Positions 30,608 through 43,900 of a stretch of 64,000 nucleotides of DNA are shown one piece after another; positions within the stretch are counted from its first letter, which is position 1, and every line of letters starts with the position of its first letter. The position numbers were made by a program, and so were the translations under genes. The DNA is taken from assembly GCF_964340395.1 (NCBI RefSeq), contig NC_135552.1, positions 21,020,181 through 21,084,180 on the forward strand, read 5' to 3'. The stretch is from Glandiceps talaboti (Eukaryota; Hemichordata; Enteropneusta; Spengelidae). The notes below the pieces were generated by a model, which searched no databases, was not told where the DNA came from, and was given only the letters and a program-made list of their open reading frames with translations.

Positions 30608-33031
30608 GTAAGTACTGGTTTCTGATACCATTGCTGTAGTTTTCTGACAACCCTGATACAAATGAAACAAAAATGTCTTTGCGATGTTAGGATGTCCTCA
30701 CGTTCAAAGTAAAAAACGTATAGAGGGCTGTTATCACTTAAAACATTCAAATGCATATACACCATGTTCTCTACAGTCGCTCCTGGATGAGCACACTTAA
30801 GGATGAGATCAGTAGTTCAATGTAGGATAAAAAACTAAATTCTTTTAGGCACAGACAGCCCTTCTAACTAAATTACCAAAATTAAAAAATGTAATCAATT
30901 TCAAATCAGTATATAGTAATATGTAGTGCTATGAATATAAAGCCGGTATGTAGTTAAGAAAAAAATCGTTCTTTTGGTGACAGCTTACTTTATTTAAGTG
31001 CCAAGCTTTCTATTTCGCAATTTGACGACATTTTTAATAGAAATATCTCCATTTAGGAGTACAAATAGATCCGTTGAAAGTAAAGTCGATTTTGTAGAAT
31101 GAGAACTAAAAGGGCTCAAACTCCCAAAGTAAAAGAATTTAGTTTTTATCCTACTGAACTACTAATCTCGCCCCTTATTTAAAAGTGGAATGGAACAAAC
31201 AAAACAACGCCCCTTTCTATTGTAACCCTATAGTAGAGATGCCAATGATCAACTGATGCACGCCCCACCTTTACTCAGCAACTATATTATTCAGTTCTCC
31301 TGTAATAGACTAAACATTTCGACTATCCGTCAATTTAAAAGAATATTTTCAAATATATTGTCGGTGGAAAAACATTGCTAAATTTAACTGCACTTCGTCG
31401 TTTTAATGTATGGCCTGACACAGGTTGGGTTGTCGGTGGCCAAGTGATGTATTAGCGCCGCGTACCACTGCAGTCTGTGTTCGTTGTGCTGTTGGATTAG
31501 AAATCAACACGTAAGAATGGTGATGCTCAGTTTGACCCTGTCGAACAATGCAGGTTTCTTCCGGGTACTCAAGTTTTCTCATCTTTTAACACCAGGGCAC
31601 TCGGGCGCTGTTCAGTGGCGAACATTTAATAAAATTCCGAATTTATTTAGATGAATAAAGATTACATTATTAAATCCTATAACATTGCTACGTTTGGCAC
31701 AACAGATTACAACATGAAGGTAAGAATTTAGTCAGTCCAGATAATGAAATGTAGCAGTGTTAGTAAGATGTTTGACGATTTCAAAAAGTAGCTTTTTTTT
31801 CTTTCTTTTTTCCAAAATCTCAGGGGTGGGGGCAGCTGCCCCCTTTGCCCCCCCCCCCCCCCCCGCAGGCTACGGTACTGTATTCCGGGAAACGGAAAGA
31901 TAATTTCATGGTTTGGCCGATAGGAGCGCTGTTGACAAGCCATTTTGTGGCAGGAAGCGAGGGCCAGATGAGTAGAGTATTGTAGCATAAAGCGAGCAGA
32001 CACAATGTCGTTCCGACAATACTATTGAAATAAAAACTAATAGCAATCAAGACATGGCTATCCACTACAGTAATACTCTGTTATGAACATTCAGAGTTCT
32101 TTCACACATTTCATTCACTGGTTCATGCAACCAGTGGCCATGGCACAAATGTTGCTCACTTTGCCAAATCTGGTGCGCCCTCTTGTGGTGGTTCCCTGAG
32201 AAATGGCTGGAACTTCAATATGTTTTATTTTGTTGTCTAGCTTCCCAAAATTTGGACTGTGATTTTGAAACTGACTTGTGTAGCTGGGTCCAGTCAACAG
32301 ACGATTCCTTTGATTTCACAAGACAGCAAGGTGAAACTGCCTCTCCAGACACCGGACCTAGTGGAGACCACACTAAGGGAGGTAAGATTTCGACAATGCC
32401 TTAGCTATGATGCTAATTACGATGTAACAGGAGCCAAATATGGCAAGGATTTCGATTAAAACATTGCACTATGAATTCTTTGTTTCAAAATATTCATTAT
32501 GTGGGAAAGCCCTGCCCAATTTTGCCTAAAGTTATTCGTTCTTTTACAAAATGTCAGTTACCCTTTACCTTTTGTAGAGATACTTTACTTGAATTGTTGA
32601 TGAATTTTATACTTTTGAGGGACTTCTCATAATTACCTCAGCTGAATATATATTTGGTCTGAGGCATTAAGGATGGCATTTGTATCTAGTCTCAACAGTA
32701 ATTGCATTGTTGGGGAAATGTGACTTTGTTTCCTTGCAGATAATGGTTACTACATATATATAGAAAACAGCGCGGATAACGATGCCGGCGATTCAGCAAG
32801 ACTCAACAGTCCGAGTGTCTCGTTCACAGCTAATCAGCCCAAGTGTTTATCCTTCTGGTAAATAATGATATTATTTCATGTATTATGTATATGCATGTAC
32901 GTACGTACGTATGTATGTATGTATGTATGTATGTATGTATGTATGTATGTGTGTCTGTGTGTCTGTATGTATGTATGTATGTATGTATGTATGTATGTAT
33001 GTATGTATGTGTGTATGTATGTATGTATGTA

Positions 33032-33076
<45 letters not shown>

Positions 33077-35454
33077 CTGCCTGCATGCATGCATGATGTT
33101 AATAAACGCTTAGCATTTGAGAGTTAATGTCAACAATTTACTCTGTTCGACCATAGACCCTCCACCAACGTTGGTGGAGTTGGTGGAGGGTCTATGGTTC
33201 GACAGACCAGAAGTTAGTGTGTCTTAGACACCACACGAAATTGTAACAGTGTGTAAAGCAGGATGCTTTGAAGAAGTCACCTCCGACTAACGCATCTTTT
33301 GATGTGTCCTGTTTTAGAGTAAATTGTTGCACAAAACGGCAAATGCTAAGGTCTTATGACTAGGATTGTGTGGGTTTCGAACAAGGATTGTGTGGGTTTC
33401 GAACAAGAATTGTGTGTGTCTCAAACACCCAAATGCTAAGGTTTTATGACAAAAAGTGTAAGTATTCTACAAAAGTTCTTATAATGCTAACGAAATAAAC
33501 AAAATGAAATTTGTTACAAATATACTATCTTGGAAGAATAATAAATCACATTTTCAACTTGACCTTTCACACTCACTTCCATCTTTAAGACCAAACGCTT
33601 ATGCAGAGACTGGAAAAGTGGCATTATGATATTAGTAATGTTTATTTCGTTGTTAGGTACAACATGTATGGAGCACACATTGGTTCATTGAATGTCTACT
33701 TGAAGAGTAGCACTCTTGGTAGTACAGTGTGGAGTAGAAAAACTACGTATGGAGATAAGTGGATACAAGCTCAGGTTAATCTTCTAGTGTCGTCAGATGT
33801 ATCGAGGACTATTGTTTTGGAAGCCGCACAGGGATATAATATATTGGGAGATATAGCCATTGATGACATCACATTCCAAAGTGGTTATTGCTCTCCAGGT
33901 ATAGAATTCATTACAGATTGCGATCACGTGATGTGATGATATAACATTATTAAATATCAAATACACGATTCATTTGTTGGTCATTCTATTTGTACTAGCG
34001 TTGTAACGTAATATTTTTTTAAGGTAATACAGTAGATTTTGTCTTACTTTACAAATACTTAGTAGAATGCCACAGGAAATACAGATATTTAATAAAGTAT
34101 GGGTTTTTTGAGAGTCATGTCATGATTTTACATCACCTACAATTATTTGCGATTTCAGAGAAATATCATTTGATCTTGCATGTATAGGTAGCTTTATGGA
34201 CTATTGCATCATGGGAGTCTGCAGAAATAATGTATTCAATTGTTGCACACCGAATATTCATGGCAACCTTTTGTTGTTTCTGACATTGCAAGTAATTGTT
34301 GGCAATGTGAAATCATGAAATGACTCTCTAGATCCCATATTTTATGACAATGTCTCTATTTAATGGAATGGCATGCAGACTGATCTCAGGGTTTCATGTT
34401 TAGATAAACACAATACAGATAACAGAGACTGACACACCCACTATTTATGTTACAATGAAACGTTGTGATTAGTCTCACTGAACTTAATACATCGTTATAC
34501 AACGTTGATAGCATTTGCAAAGTAAGACGAAAACCCCGTTGATATAGATTTCTTTATTTTGCAGCTAATATGAGTTGTGATTTTGAAAATGGATTATGCG
34601 GTGGTGCACACGATGTCAATGGTGATTTCAATTGGGCTCTCATCAGAGGAGATGCTAATGTTGGCCCTGCCGTGGATCATACATATGAAGCCATAAGTGG
34701 TACGTCAATAGGGAAGGTCAATATGTAAAATTAAATTTAATGTAGTGAGAGTTTGATAAAAAAATCCGTTTTAACACAAAATACACTCGTTATGCTCATA
34801 GAAATCAGAAATAAAATATGAGATCGCCGCATTTGTTTTTTTGAACATTGCTAAAAATAAGACATAACATGCACTTCTGAAATTATGAAAAAGTGTTTAT
34901 TACGATAAAAAGACAACTTTTTAAATATGCATTGGCACTATTAATATCTCGTTACCGATTGCAATATCGGAAAAAGTGGTATTGCAATACAAAAATATTT
35001 ATAATGAAATAGCCTTTTTCTTATAATGTCATTTAATGGCAATGTTATATGACGGATACTTTGCTGTGCGTTTTTAAAGAAAATGTAAATGGGTGGTCGC
35101 CAGGTTTATTTGTGCGTTAAGTCAATGGAGTGTGTAAAATCAACCATTTCTTTACGCTCTCAATCATGCCACATGGGGCGCTGTACTATTCTTAATCCTG
35201 CCACTAGCCTTCGTGCTATACTGTTGAGTCTAAATTCGTACGATCATCAACACCACTATTATTCAGTTAATGATAAACTGTATGTCATAATGACATGGAG
35301 TTGAAACATACAAATATTCAGTAAAACAAACCCACTGGCTTCATAGGTCCTGAACAGAAGAAGAAACATTCCATTCCAATTCCTCGTTTTTGTCCTTTTA
35401 ATTAATGTAAAGTGAGTCAAACGTTTTCATATTTTAAATACACATTGATAATCC

Positions 35455-35486
<32 letters not shown>

Positions 35487-35538
35487 TGTATGTATGTATG
35501 TATGTATGTATGTATGTATGTATGTGTATGTATGTATG

Positions 35539-35571
<33 letters not shown>

Positions 35572-38500
35572 GAATGAGTGGATGGATGGATGGATGGATG
35601 GATGGATAGATTGATGGTTCTTCATATTTTGCATTATAAAGGTCTTTGATGGAGGAATAGTCTGCTTTACCTCAATATAATATAAGTACATTATTTTATA
35701 ATTCTTGCGCCAGGTCATTACTTATATGCGAATGCATCATCTAGCAACTCTGGTCAAGTCGCTCGATATATCTCAAAGACGTTCTCAACGGATTCAAGTC
35801 GATGTCTTCAATTCTTCTACGCTAGAAGTGGTGCTAGCATGGGTGTCTTGAGTGTACGACTTAAAATCGATAACATCATGAGCCACCCGGTGTGGATGCG
35901 AAATTTAGCACTTGGAGATAGCTGGAATCTGGCACAATTCTCATTAAGACAACAGAACAATTTTGCGCTTGTGTTTGAAATTGTACGGACCAATGCTGAC
36001 ACAGGATATGTAGCATTAGATGACTTTCAGATCCTGGACAGTGACTGTACAAATCCAAGTAAGATATAATATTATATAATAATGTGTATTCCATCTGTTA
36101 ATATATGTAAATTGTACATAAGTCCTACATTCACTATATACTATTAATGAGGTACCATTGATGCCCTAAAATACATGGAAACCAGAAAAAAATGATTACT
36201 TTAATGTAAAGAAGATACGGTTGACATGTGAAATGTAATCTTATTTGGTTAGTTCCTATTATACCTTGTCACTCACTTATTATTTGTTGCAATCCTTCCA
36301 ACCGTTTATAATTCGTTGCAATCTTGCCAATAATTAATTATTTATTGCACTCCCGTCAATCATTTTAATATTTCAACCATGTCAGTCATTTACATCTTGA
36401 TGTAACCCTGTCAACTGTTTACAATTATTGCAATCCTGTCAACCATTTATAATTATTGCAATCCTGTCAATCATTTAGTTTGTGACAACCCTGTCAATCA
36501 TTTATAATTTCGTTCAATCCTGTCAATTTCTCACAGTTTGTGACAACCATGTCAATTATTTACAATTTGTTGGAATCCTGTCAATCATCCATTGATTGTG
36601 ACATTCATGTTCGTAATTCATAATATTTGGTAACCCAGTCAATCATGTATCATTTTTAAAACCCTGGAAATAATAATGAAATTTGTATTCGATATATCGT
36701 TTTCAGCTGAGTGTAATTTTGAAGATGGCAGGTGCTCATGGATAAACAGTTTGGTTGATGACGACATATACTGGATAATGAACATGGGTACTACAGCAAC
36801 AGGTGATACAGGACCATCGGTAGATCATACCACAGGATCAGATACTGGTAAAAAGGATAATAAGTTACATCACATCGCATTGCATCGTGTGGCACCACGT
36901 CGCATTGATAATGCCACGGCACATAACATGGCATCACATCACACCACACCACACCACACCACACCACACCACACCACACCACACCACACCACACCCTAGC
37001 ACAGAACATTACACTACATTTTTTTTTTTTTTTTTACATTACATCAAATCAATTTGAAGTACTAAAAAGGGTATCGCAGCACAGATAATCTATGATCTAT
37101 ACAAGATTTAATATTAGACATGCAATGTTTTCTACACTTTTTTCTTAAAATAGGCATTGGCATGGGATTCATTAAAGTATAAAGGAACACTCAAATAAAT
37201 ATGGACAGAAAAAGATTGAAGAAAGAAATGTTCACAGTGAACTCATCAGCATAGTTTGTACAAAATACATGTAATAGTGAGTCCTTGATAGCCGTACATG
37301 TCAAATGTATGTGTTTGATAAAATTTTCATGTTTCATCACTTATATATCAGCAATAAAACCAGGATCACTTACGTATAAAGTAAGTTAATTATTAATCCC
37401 ACCAATTCAAACCGAAAGACTATACATCTAATACAATGGTTATTGTTACGAATTACACAAACAAAATACAGGCACTGATAGCGCGCATATAGACAATAAT
37501 GTTTTGTATCACCGTGAACACTAATAAACAGTGATATTACACTGTAATTTGTGCTCATATTGAGATAAAATGTAGCATTTTATATACCTGCGCACTACCA
37601 GTTTCTGTATTTTGTGTTAAGTGATTTGTAACAAGCCTTGTGTGGGGCGTTACAGACATATTGCTACGAACGTGAAACGCTATAGGCACTCTGGTTTGGT
37701 AGTACATAACTCAGAAGTAACAATGTATTCTTGAAATTGTTTTCAGGCACTTACCTGTTGATGGACGCTTCAGGGTCCAGTACCGATGTCAAAGCTAAGC
37801 TGTACAGTGAAGTGCTTTCAGCAGGACAGGACTACAGATGTCTAGAATTCTGGTACTACATGTACGGTATTAATATGGGTACTCTCCAAGTAGACGTCAC
37901 CATTGCCGAAGACCCGGATTCCCCAGATACCATATGGACATTAAGTGGTAACCAGAATGATAAATGGAATTATGGTAAAATCCCATTCAAAGCTCTCAAG
38001 GAGTCCCAGGTAATGCTTAAAATACAATTGTACGTGTTAGGGATCATTGCGTACACAAAATGATTTTGCATTGCAAAGAAGTGGTTTGTACAAATGGATG
38101 AATCTATGTGAGTAAAGAATCCAAATTAAATTCTTTTAGTATTACCGGAAGATGTCTTAAATAAATGTTTGCCTATTGAAAAACGCATGACATCTTTACT
38201 GGAAACAGCAACATACTTATTAGCTGTTGAAATGCCTGTTTAAAGCTGACGTCTTGCACACTGACAAGCGTGATTTAAGTGAGGGTTATCTTAATTTTTG
38301 AGACGATGATATAGTGCAATTACTTGGCAAAAATACACATCTCAGTAACTTCTACAATTTAAAGTCGACGTTGGATACAACACTTTCATCTTAACTATTA
38401 ATTCCTTAATATAATGGTTTTTTTTTTATTCATAACCACATTTTATTATAAAGGTCTTTACAACACCTAGGTCAGTTCAAATCATTTTAGATACCTAAGT

Positions 38501-40867
38501 ATAATACTAAGTAATCTTTGTGATTCTATCCAAGATAATCTTTATTGGTACACGTGGAGATGGTTCGAAGAGTGATATTGCAATTGATGATATTGTCATC
38601 AGCAACGGTTACTGTATAGGTAAGTTGTGATTGCTATTAATCATCATCTATATAGTGGAAATACGCGTTCTTACATAGTGAAAATATGGAAAGTAGTATG
38701 AGGAAGATATAGATCCATTCACTGCCTCCACAATAATTTATGGCAGATATGGGCCTCCTTCCCTGCCTCCACAGTAGAGTGCAGACGATATGCACCTTTC
38801 CCCTGCTTCCATAATCGAATGTGGAAGACAAGACTCCCTTCCCCGTCCTCACAATATAATGCGGAATATATGGGCCTCTCTACCCCGATTCCATAAGTAG
38901 TATGTTGAACATCTGGTCCCTTAATAAAACCCAACTACACAGAGGTGTATGTAAACTTAACTAATCCTAACCCCTACTACACGGGCCTTCGCAGTAGTAC
39001 ACGGAAGACATGGAGCCCCTATCCAACTCCACAGTAGCATGTTGAAGATATGGGCCTCTTCCCAAACTCCACAGTAGGATGTGGCAGATATGGGCCTAGC
39101 TACCCCTAATTTAGCAAGGGTGTAGAAACTATATAATCCCAACCCCTACCACACACGTTTATGGAAATTATGGACATCCCCACCCCAACTATGCAGACAA
39201 GATGAGAAAAGATAGCTCAAAGAGAGAAGGCCATTAGGAGACAGCGAAGGCTGGTGGGATGTTTATGGGATTAGACACACATACTTGAAATTTTGACATC
39301 TGACTTGAATCAAAATGACGTGCGCTCGAACACAATCAATATATGTATATTCGTAAGTAATTTGAGATATTATGTCAGTGAGTGATTTGTTTTTAACAGT
39401 GTTTATGTATTCTATTATTCAGGTGCACCAAATGGAGCTACAGTTCATCCACCAACCGTTGGTGAGTTTATACATATGCTGTTTATGTATCAATCAGTCA
39501 TGATATCTAGAAATAGTGGATAAAACCAAAGTTGTTGTTGTTTTTTTTTTTTTTTTTTTTTTTTGGGGGGGTTTCTTTTCTTTCTTTCTTTTTTTTTTTG
39601 GGGGGGGGGTTGTCTGCGCGCGCATCACTAATAGCCCCCGCCTCGATCTGTTTGTGTGTGTTTGTCTGCTCTTAGTTAGAATCCTCAAGGATTTATGACC
39701 AAAGCCTTGGCAAGGGAGTACCGATCACACAATCTGGTGATCATCACACAGCCTCACAGGTTAATGAACAAACGTTACGATGTTTATTTACATATAGCTT
39801 AATTCATTTTGGCCATAGTTTCTGAGTTTGGGAAATCCAATGCAGAATGCATTTTAAATTTAATGAAACATGAGCAATGTTAGGAATAAAGCATAGCCAT
39901 CAACTTGGCAGTTCTAATGCAATTCATGATTTGAGCTCCACAACGACAATGAATTCACCTTCCCTCTAAGTTTTATAGTATCAGTCATTAATTGACTGTG
40001 CTTTTTGGTAGCTGCTAAAATTTAAAAAATAAAGACTACATTTATTCCATCAAAATATAGATGGCACTCTTCTTTTATACATTGATTTCTGATATCTTTG
40101 GCAACATAATTGTTTTGGTAGATATTTTAATATCTGAGAAAACATGTGCACAATTTCAGTCATTGAAATATATCATGTTCATATACTGTGGCGTACGGTT
40201 GTTGCCTTGTTTTCATGAAGATACTATTTTTGAACAGGTATTACGTGATCATAAGTATTCTGTTATATTTATAATGGAACATGTTATATGAATGTCAATT
40301 TCTTTTTTTTAGTATTACATTTGTATAAATATTTTATCCTTTCAATTTAATGCAGATGACACAACTTGAAGATACAAACACTTCACTAACTTTCACTAAC
40401 ACTAACTAATACTTGAAGATATGTATATAAGTTATAACCCTCTCTACATTAATTTCTGCTTCAACTGTATGTAGAGCTAATCGTGAACCAGCAAATGATA
40501 TCTGCCCCAACATATAAACACTTACTCTAAGTACTAAATATAATGTAATATTATATGTAACTTGCCCGTTTTTCAACTTTTCGTTTTGTCAGCTCCAACA
40601 CCCAGTGGTAATCCTTGTGGTTTTGGCAAATTTACCTGTAGAAATGGTGTATGTATCGATGCTTCTCAATACTGTAACTTTGCCCGTGACTGTACAGACA
40701 ACTCGGATGAAGTCGATTGCCGTAAGTTAAACACATCTTGCAATATCCATGGATCTAAAAATTATACTTGAAGTCATAACCATAACATATGCACTTGCCT
40801 TCTATCTCTTCCAGATACATTAATTTTTACCTTCAATAAGGGAAGGTGATGTTGTGATTGTGATTGT

Positions 40868-40929
<62 letters not shown>

Positions 40930-43900
40930 ATGTGTGTGTGCATCTGTCCGTCCGTCTGTGAGCACGATATCTGAATATCGGAAACCACTGTACCAACTTT
41001 GATAAAACTTGCAATACATCTTTCTTTCTACCATTGGTTTTGGTAAATATTCCTTAGGACACAGACCTCACAATTCCCTATAGCTTACTACATAGATCAA
41101 CCATAAGAAAGAGCAAGTTCTATCAATTTTGCTGATGTTGTTTATAGTTTAAATGAGTCATTTGCATAAATAATGGTTTTCAGTAATTACACTATATCTC
41201 CAGAAAACATACTTCAATGTCATACAATTTGGTACACACATCAACCATAATAATGTGTATATGTTCTATTAATCTTGTTAATGACAGCTTGTAGCTTTAA
41301 TGAGTTATTTGCATGATTAGTGATTTTTGGTAATGTCATTATAACTTGAAATTTCATATGATTTGGTACATGCAGTGATGATAACAAAGTGCACATTTTT
41401 CATATAGTTTATTAATGTAGCTTTTAATTGTAATTAGTCATTTGCATAATGAATGATTATTGGTTATTAGGCAACACCTTTGGAATGCAAATTTCAAATT
41501 TCATATAGTTTGGATAATGCAAAGACGAGATAATAACGTGCATGTGTCCTATTAAGCTTGGTGTAGCTTATAGCCCTACTGATTCATTTCTATAATTGAT
41601 GACGTTTTGGTAGTTAGACAACACCATAAGTTGATTTAATTTGCCAATTATTGGGGTATACCATGTATGATAGCTGCATCACAGAAAGGTACCTTCAGAC
41701 AACATGTGTAGGAACATTCTAAAGGCCTTGCCCGTTTGGAAGGCATTCAGTTTACATCTGGTTTTGACATGACTTATTGTCAAAGTTGCTATAGCTACAT
41801 TATGTTAATTCTATTGTTCTGGTCTGTACATAGCTACAACATGTAACTTTCAGTCTAATGAGTGTGGATGGTCTGAGGGTACTCCAAATGACAAGTTTAA
41901 CTGGCACCGAGCACGTGGTTATGATACACGAGCAACACCAGATATAGCACCAAGATATGATCATACCAGGAAGTCTTTATATTGTAAGTATTCTTGTATG
42001 CCAACATGGCAATGTCCGAAACAAATATGGTTAAATATATTGAGTCTTTTTAAGCAAAAATGATAACAGCCTTAGGGCAAATCAAAATGGTTACCCCAAC
42101 TCTTGATTTCATGAGACTGGTATTACGTGAATGTTACAATGGTTATTATTAGAATGTTGATGAAAAAGATATTCATTTCAATATCCTGATTTTTACACAA
42201 CATTGTATTATCATATGCCAAAGTTTCTGACATTTGGAATTGTGATATTCTGCAAAACAATAAACGTAATGAGGGGGCCGGGGTCTCCTCCAGTGTGTTT
42301 ATATTCAAGTCACGAGATAAACATGTCAAATCATTGAGATTTGGCATGTTAAATGCAGACTTAGAAATACATTTATGACATTACCATTTTTAAGGAGACT
42401 TTTTAATATCTCATATTGTTATTATTTTTAGATTTCGATGAGCAATTTCTATGGTCTACTTGTTTTTGCTAAATGAATTTGTCGACACTATCCTGGCTAT
42501 AGTGAGGCTTTGTAAACGCATTCATATCCCATTTGTTAATTTTAGACTATTATTCCTATATCGCCATGGTTGGTGCCTACGTCTACCCATACGAGACCGC
42601 AGAATACTACAGTCCAGCATTCGCAGTGGCAGCTCCTAAATGTAGACTAGATTTTTGGTGGTACCAATATGGCATATACCCATATTATTTTGAGGTTTGG
42701 ATAAAAGCAGATGATGTAGAAACTAGAGTGTTTTCATTTTATGGCACTAAGGGCGATCAGTGGAATAACATGATTGTAGGAATTGGGAAGAGGACATCAC
42801 CATGGCAGGTTAGTTATCTCGTTATACCAATCCAAATACGATATTGAACTCATATATTTTCTATATAGTCGATGGTGTTTCTTCTACTTTGAATGACTAA
42901 TGCATGTACTACACAGCCTATTTGTTAAAATATCCAAAACAGAAATGTCCAAAATAGTTCATCACCTGTTGCACAATGTCATTCATTTCGCTAGTATAGA
43001 TAGATAAAACGCAAACGTCTATCTGGATTAATTAGCATATTTAATCATCATTAACAGGGAAATGACAAGCAATTGATTAGTCAATAATTTACTTAACTTT
43101 TTACTTGCATTCATGTTTTCAAACAAAATTATATGTTAATGATAATCATCTGCATTTTAACAATGATTTTATAACATTGAGGTACTACCAAAATGTGCAT
43201 TTCAAAAAACATTCTAAAGGCCTTCTTATCATGTTTTTACGGATGGGAATCAGTGTACAGTACTAGTATTTTCGACTTTCATTTGCAGGTGGCATTTAAG
43301 AAAAGACGTTATAGCTCATACAATGCAGCGACGGCCGTTGATGACATAACATTTCTTGATTGTTCTCCACCACAACCTGTTGGATTCTGTGACACGTCGA
43401 GCAAGTTTTGGTGCACGACCACGAGAGCATGTATTGACAAAACTGCAGTTTGCGACATGCAAGATGACTGTGACGACAACTCAGATGAACAACATTGTGG
43501 TAAGTTTAATTAGGCGACAGTTCAGATGACCAACTTTGTGGTAAATTTTGTTAGGTGACATCGTCATCAGCAATATGATACCTCCAAAACTTACACTTAA
43601 GTTTCACTGTATATTGGGAAGCGAAGGAATGAGGCGCTACAATGAAATGTCAAATTCAAACAAAGCCACAAACACATCAGTTAGCATCAAATATATAATT
43701 CTGCCTAATAATAACTTTAGCGTGAGCAGTTACAGAATGTCTATATATGATATATTTGTCATATCAGGATGCTATGTTATACAGAGTTTACGACACTCTG
43801 ACAGATGGGGTATGTTCATGCAAATGATTGCACGTCTCATGAATTCTCATTCCTTTAGACGTGGATAATGATTCAGAGCCACGGAAAGCCTCCAGACTAC

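Noticed and set aside
30337-30639. A 100-codon plus-strand frame over the gene B promoter, and the similar minus-strand frame at 26,644-26,937
   Set aside because: The two are similar because the DNA is duplicated. The frames lack a recognisable domain, and the nested ATG at 30,556 with a signal peptide and phase-1 donor explains the region better.
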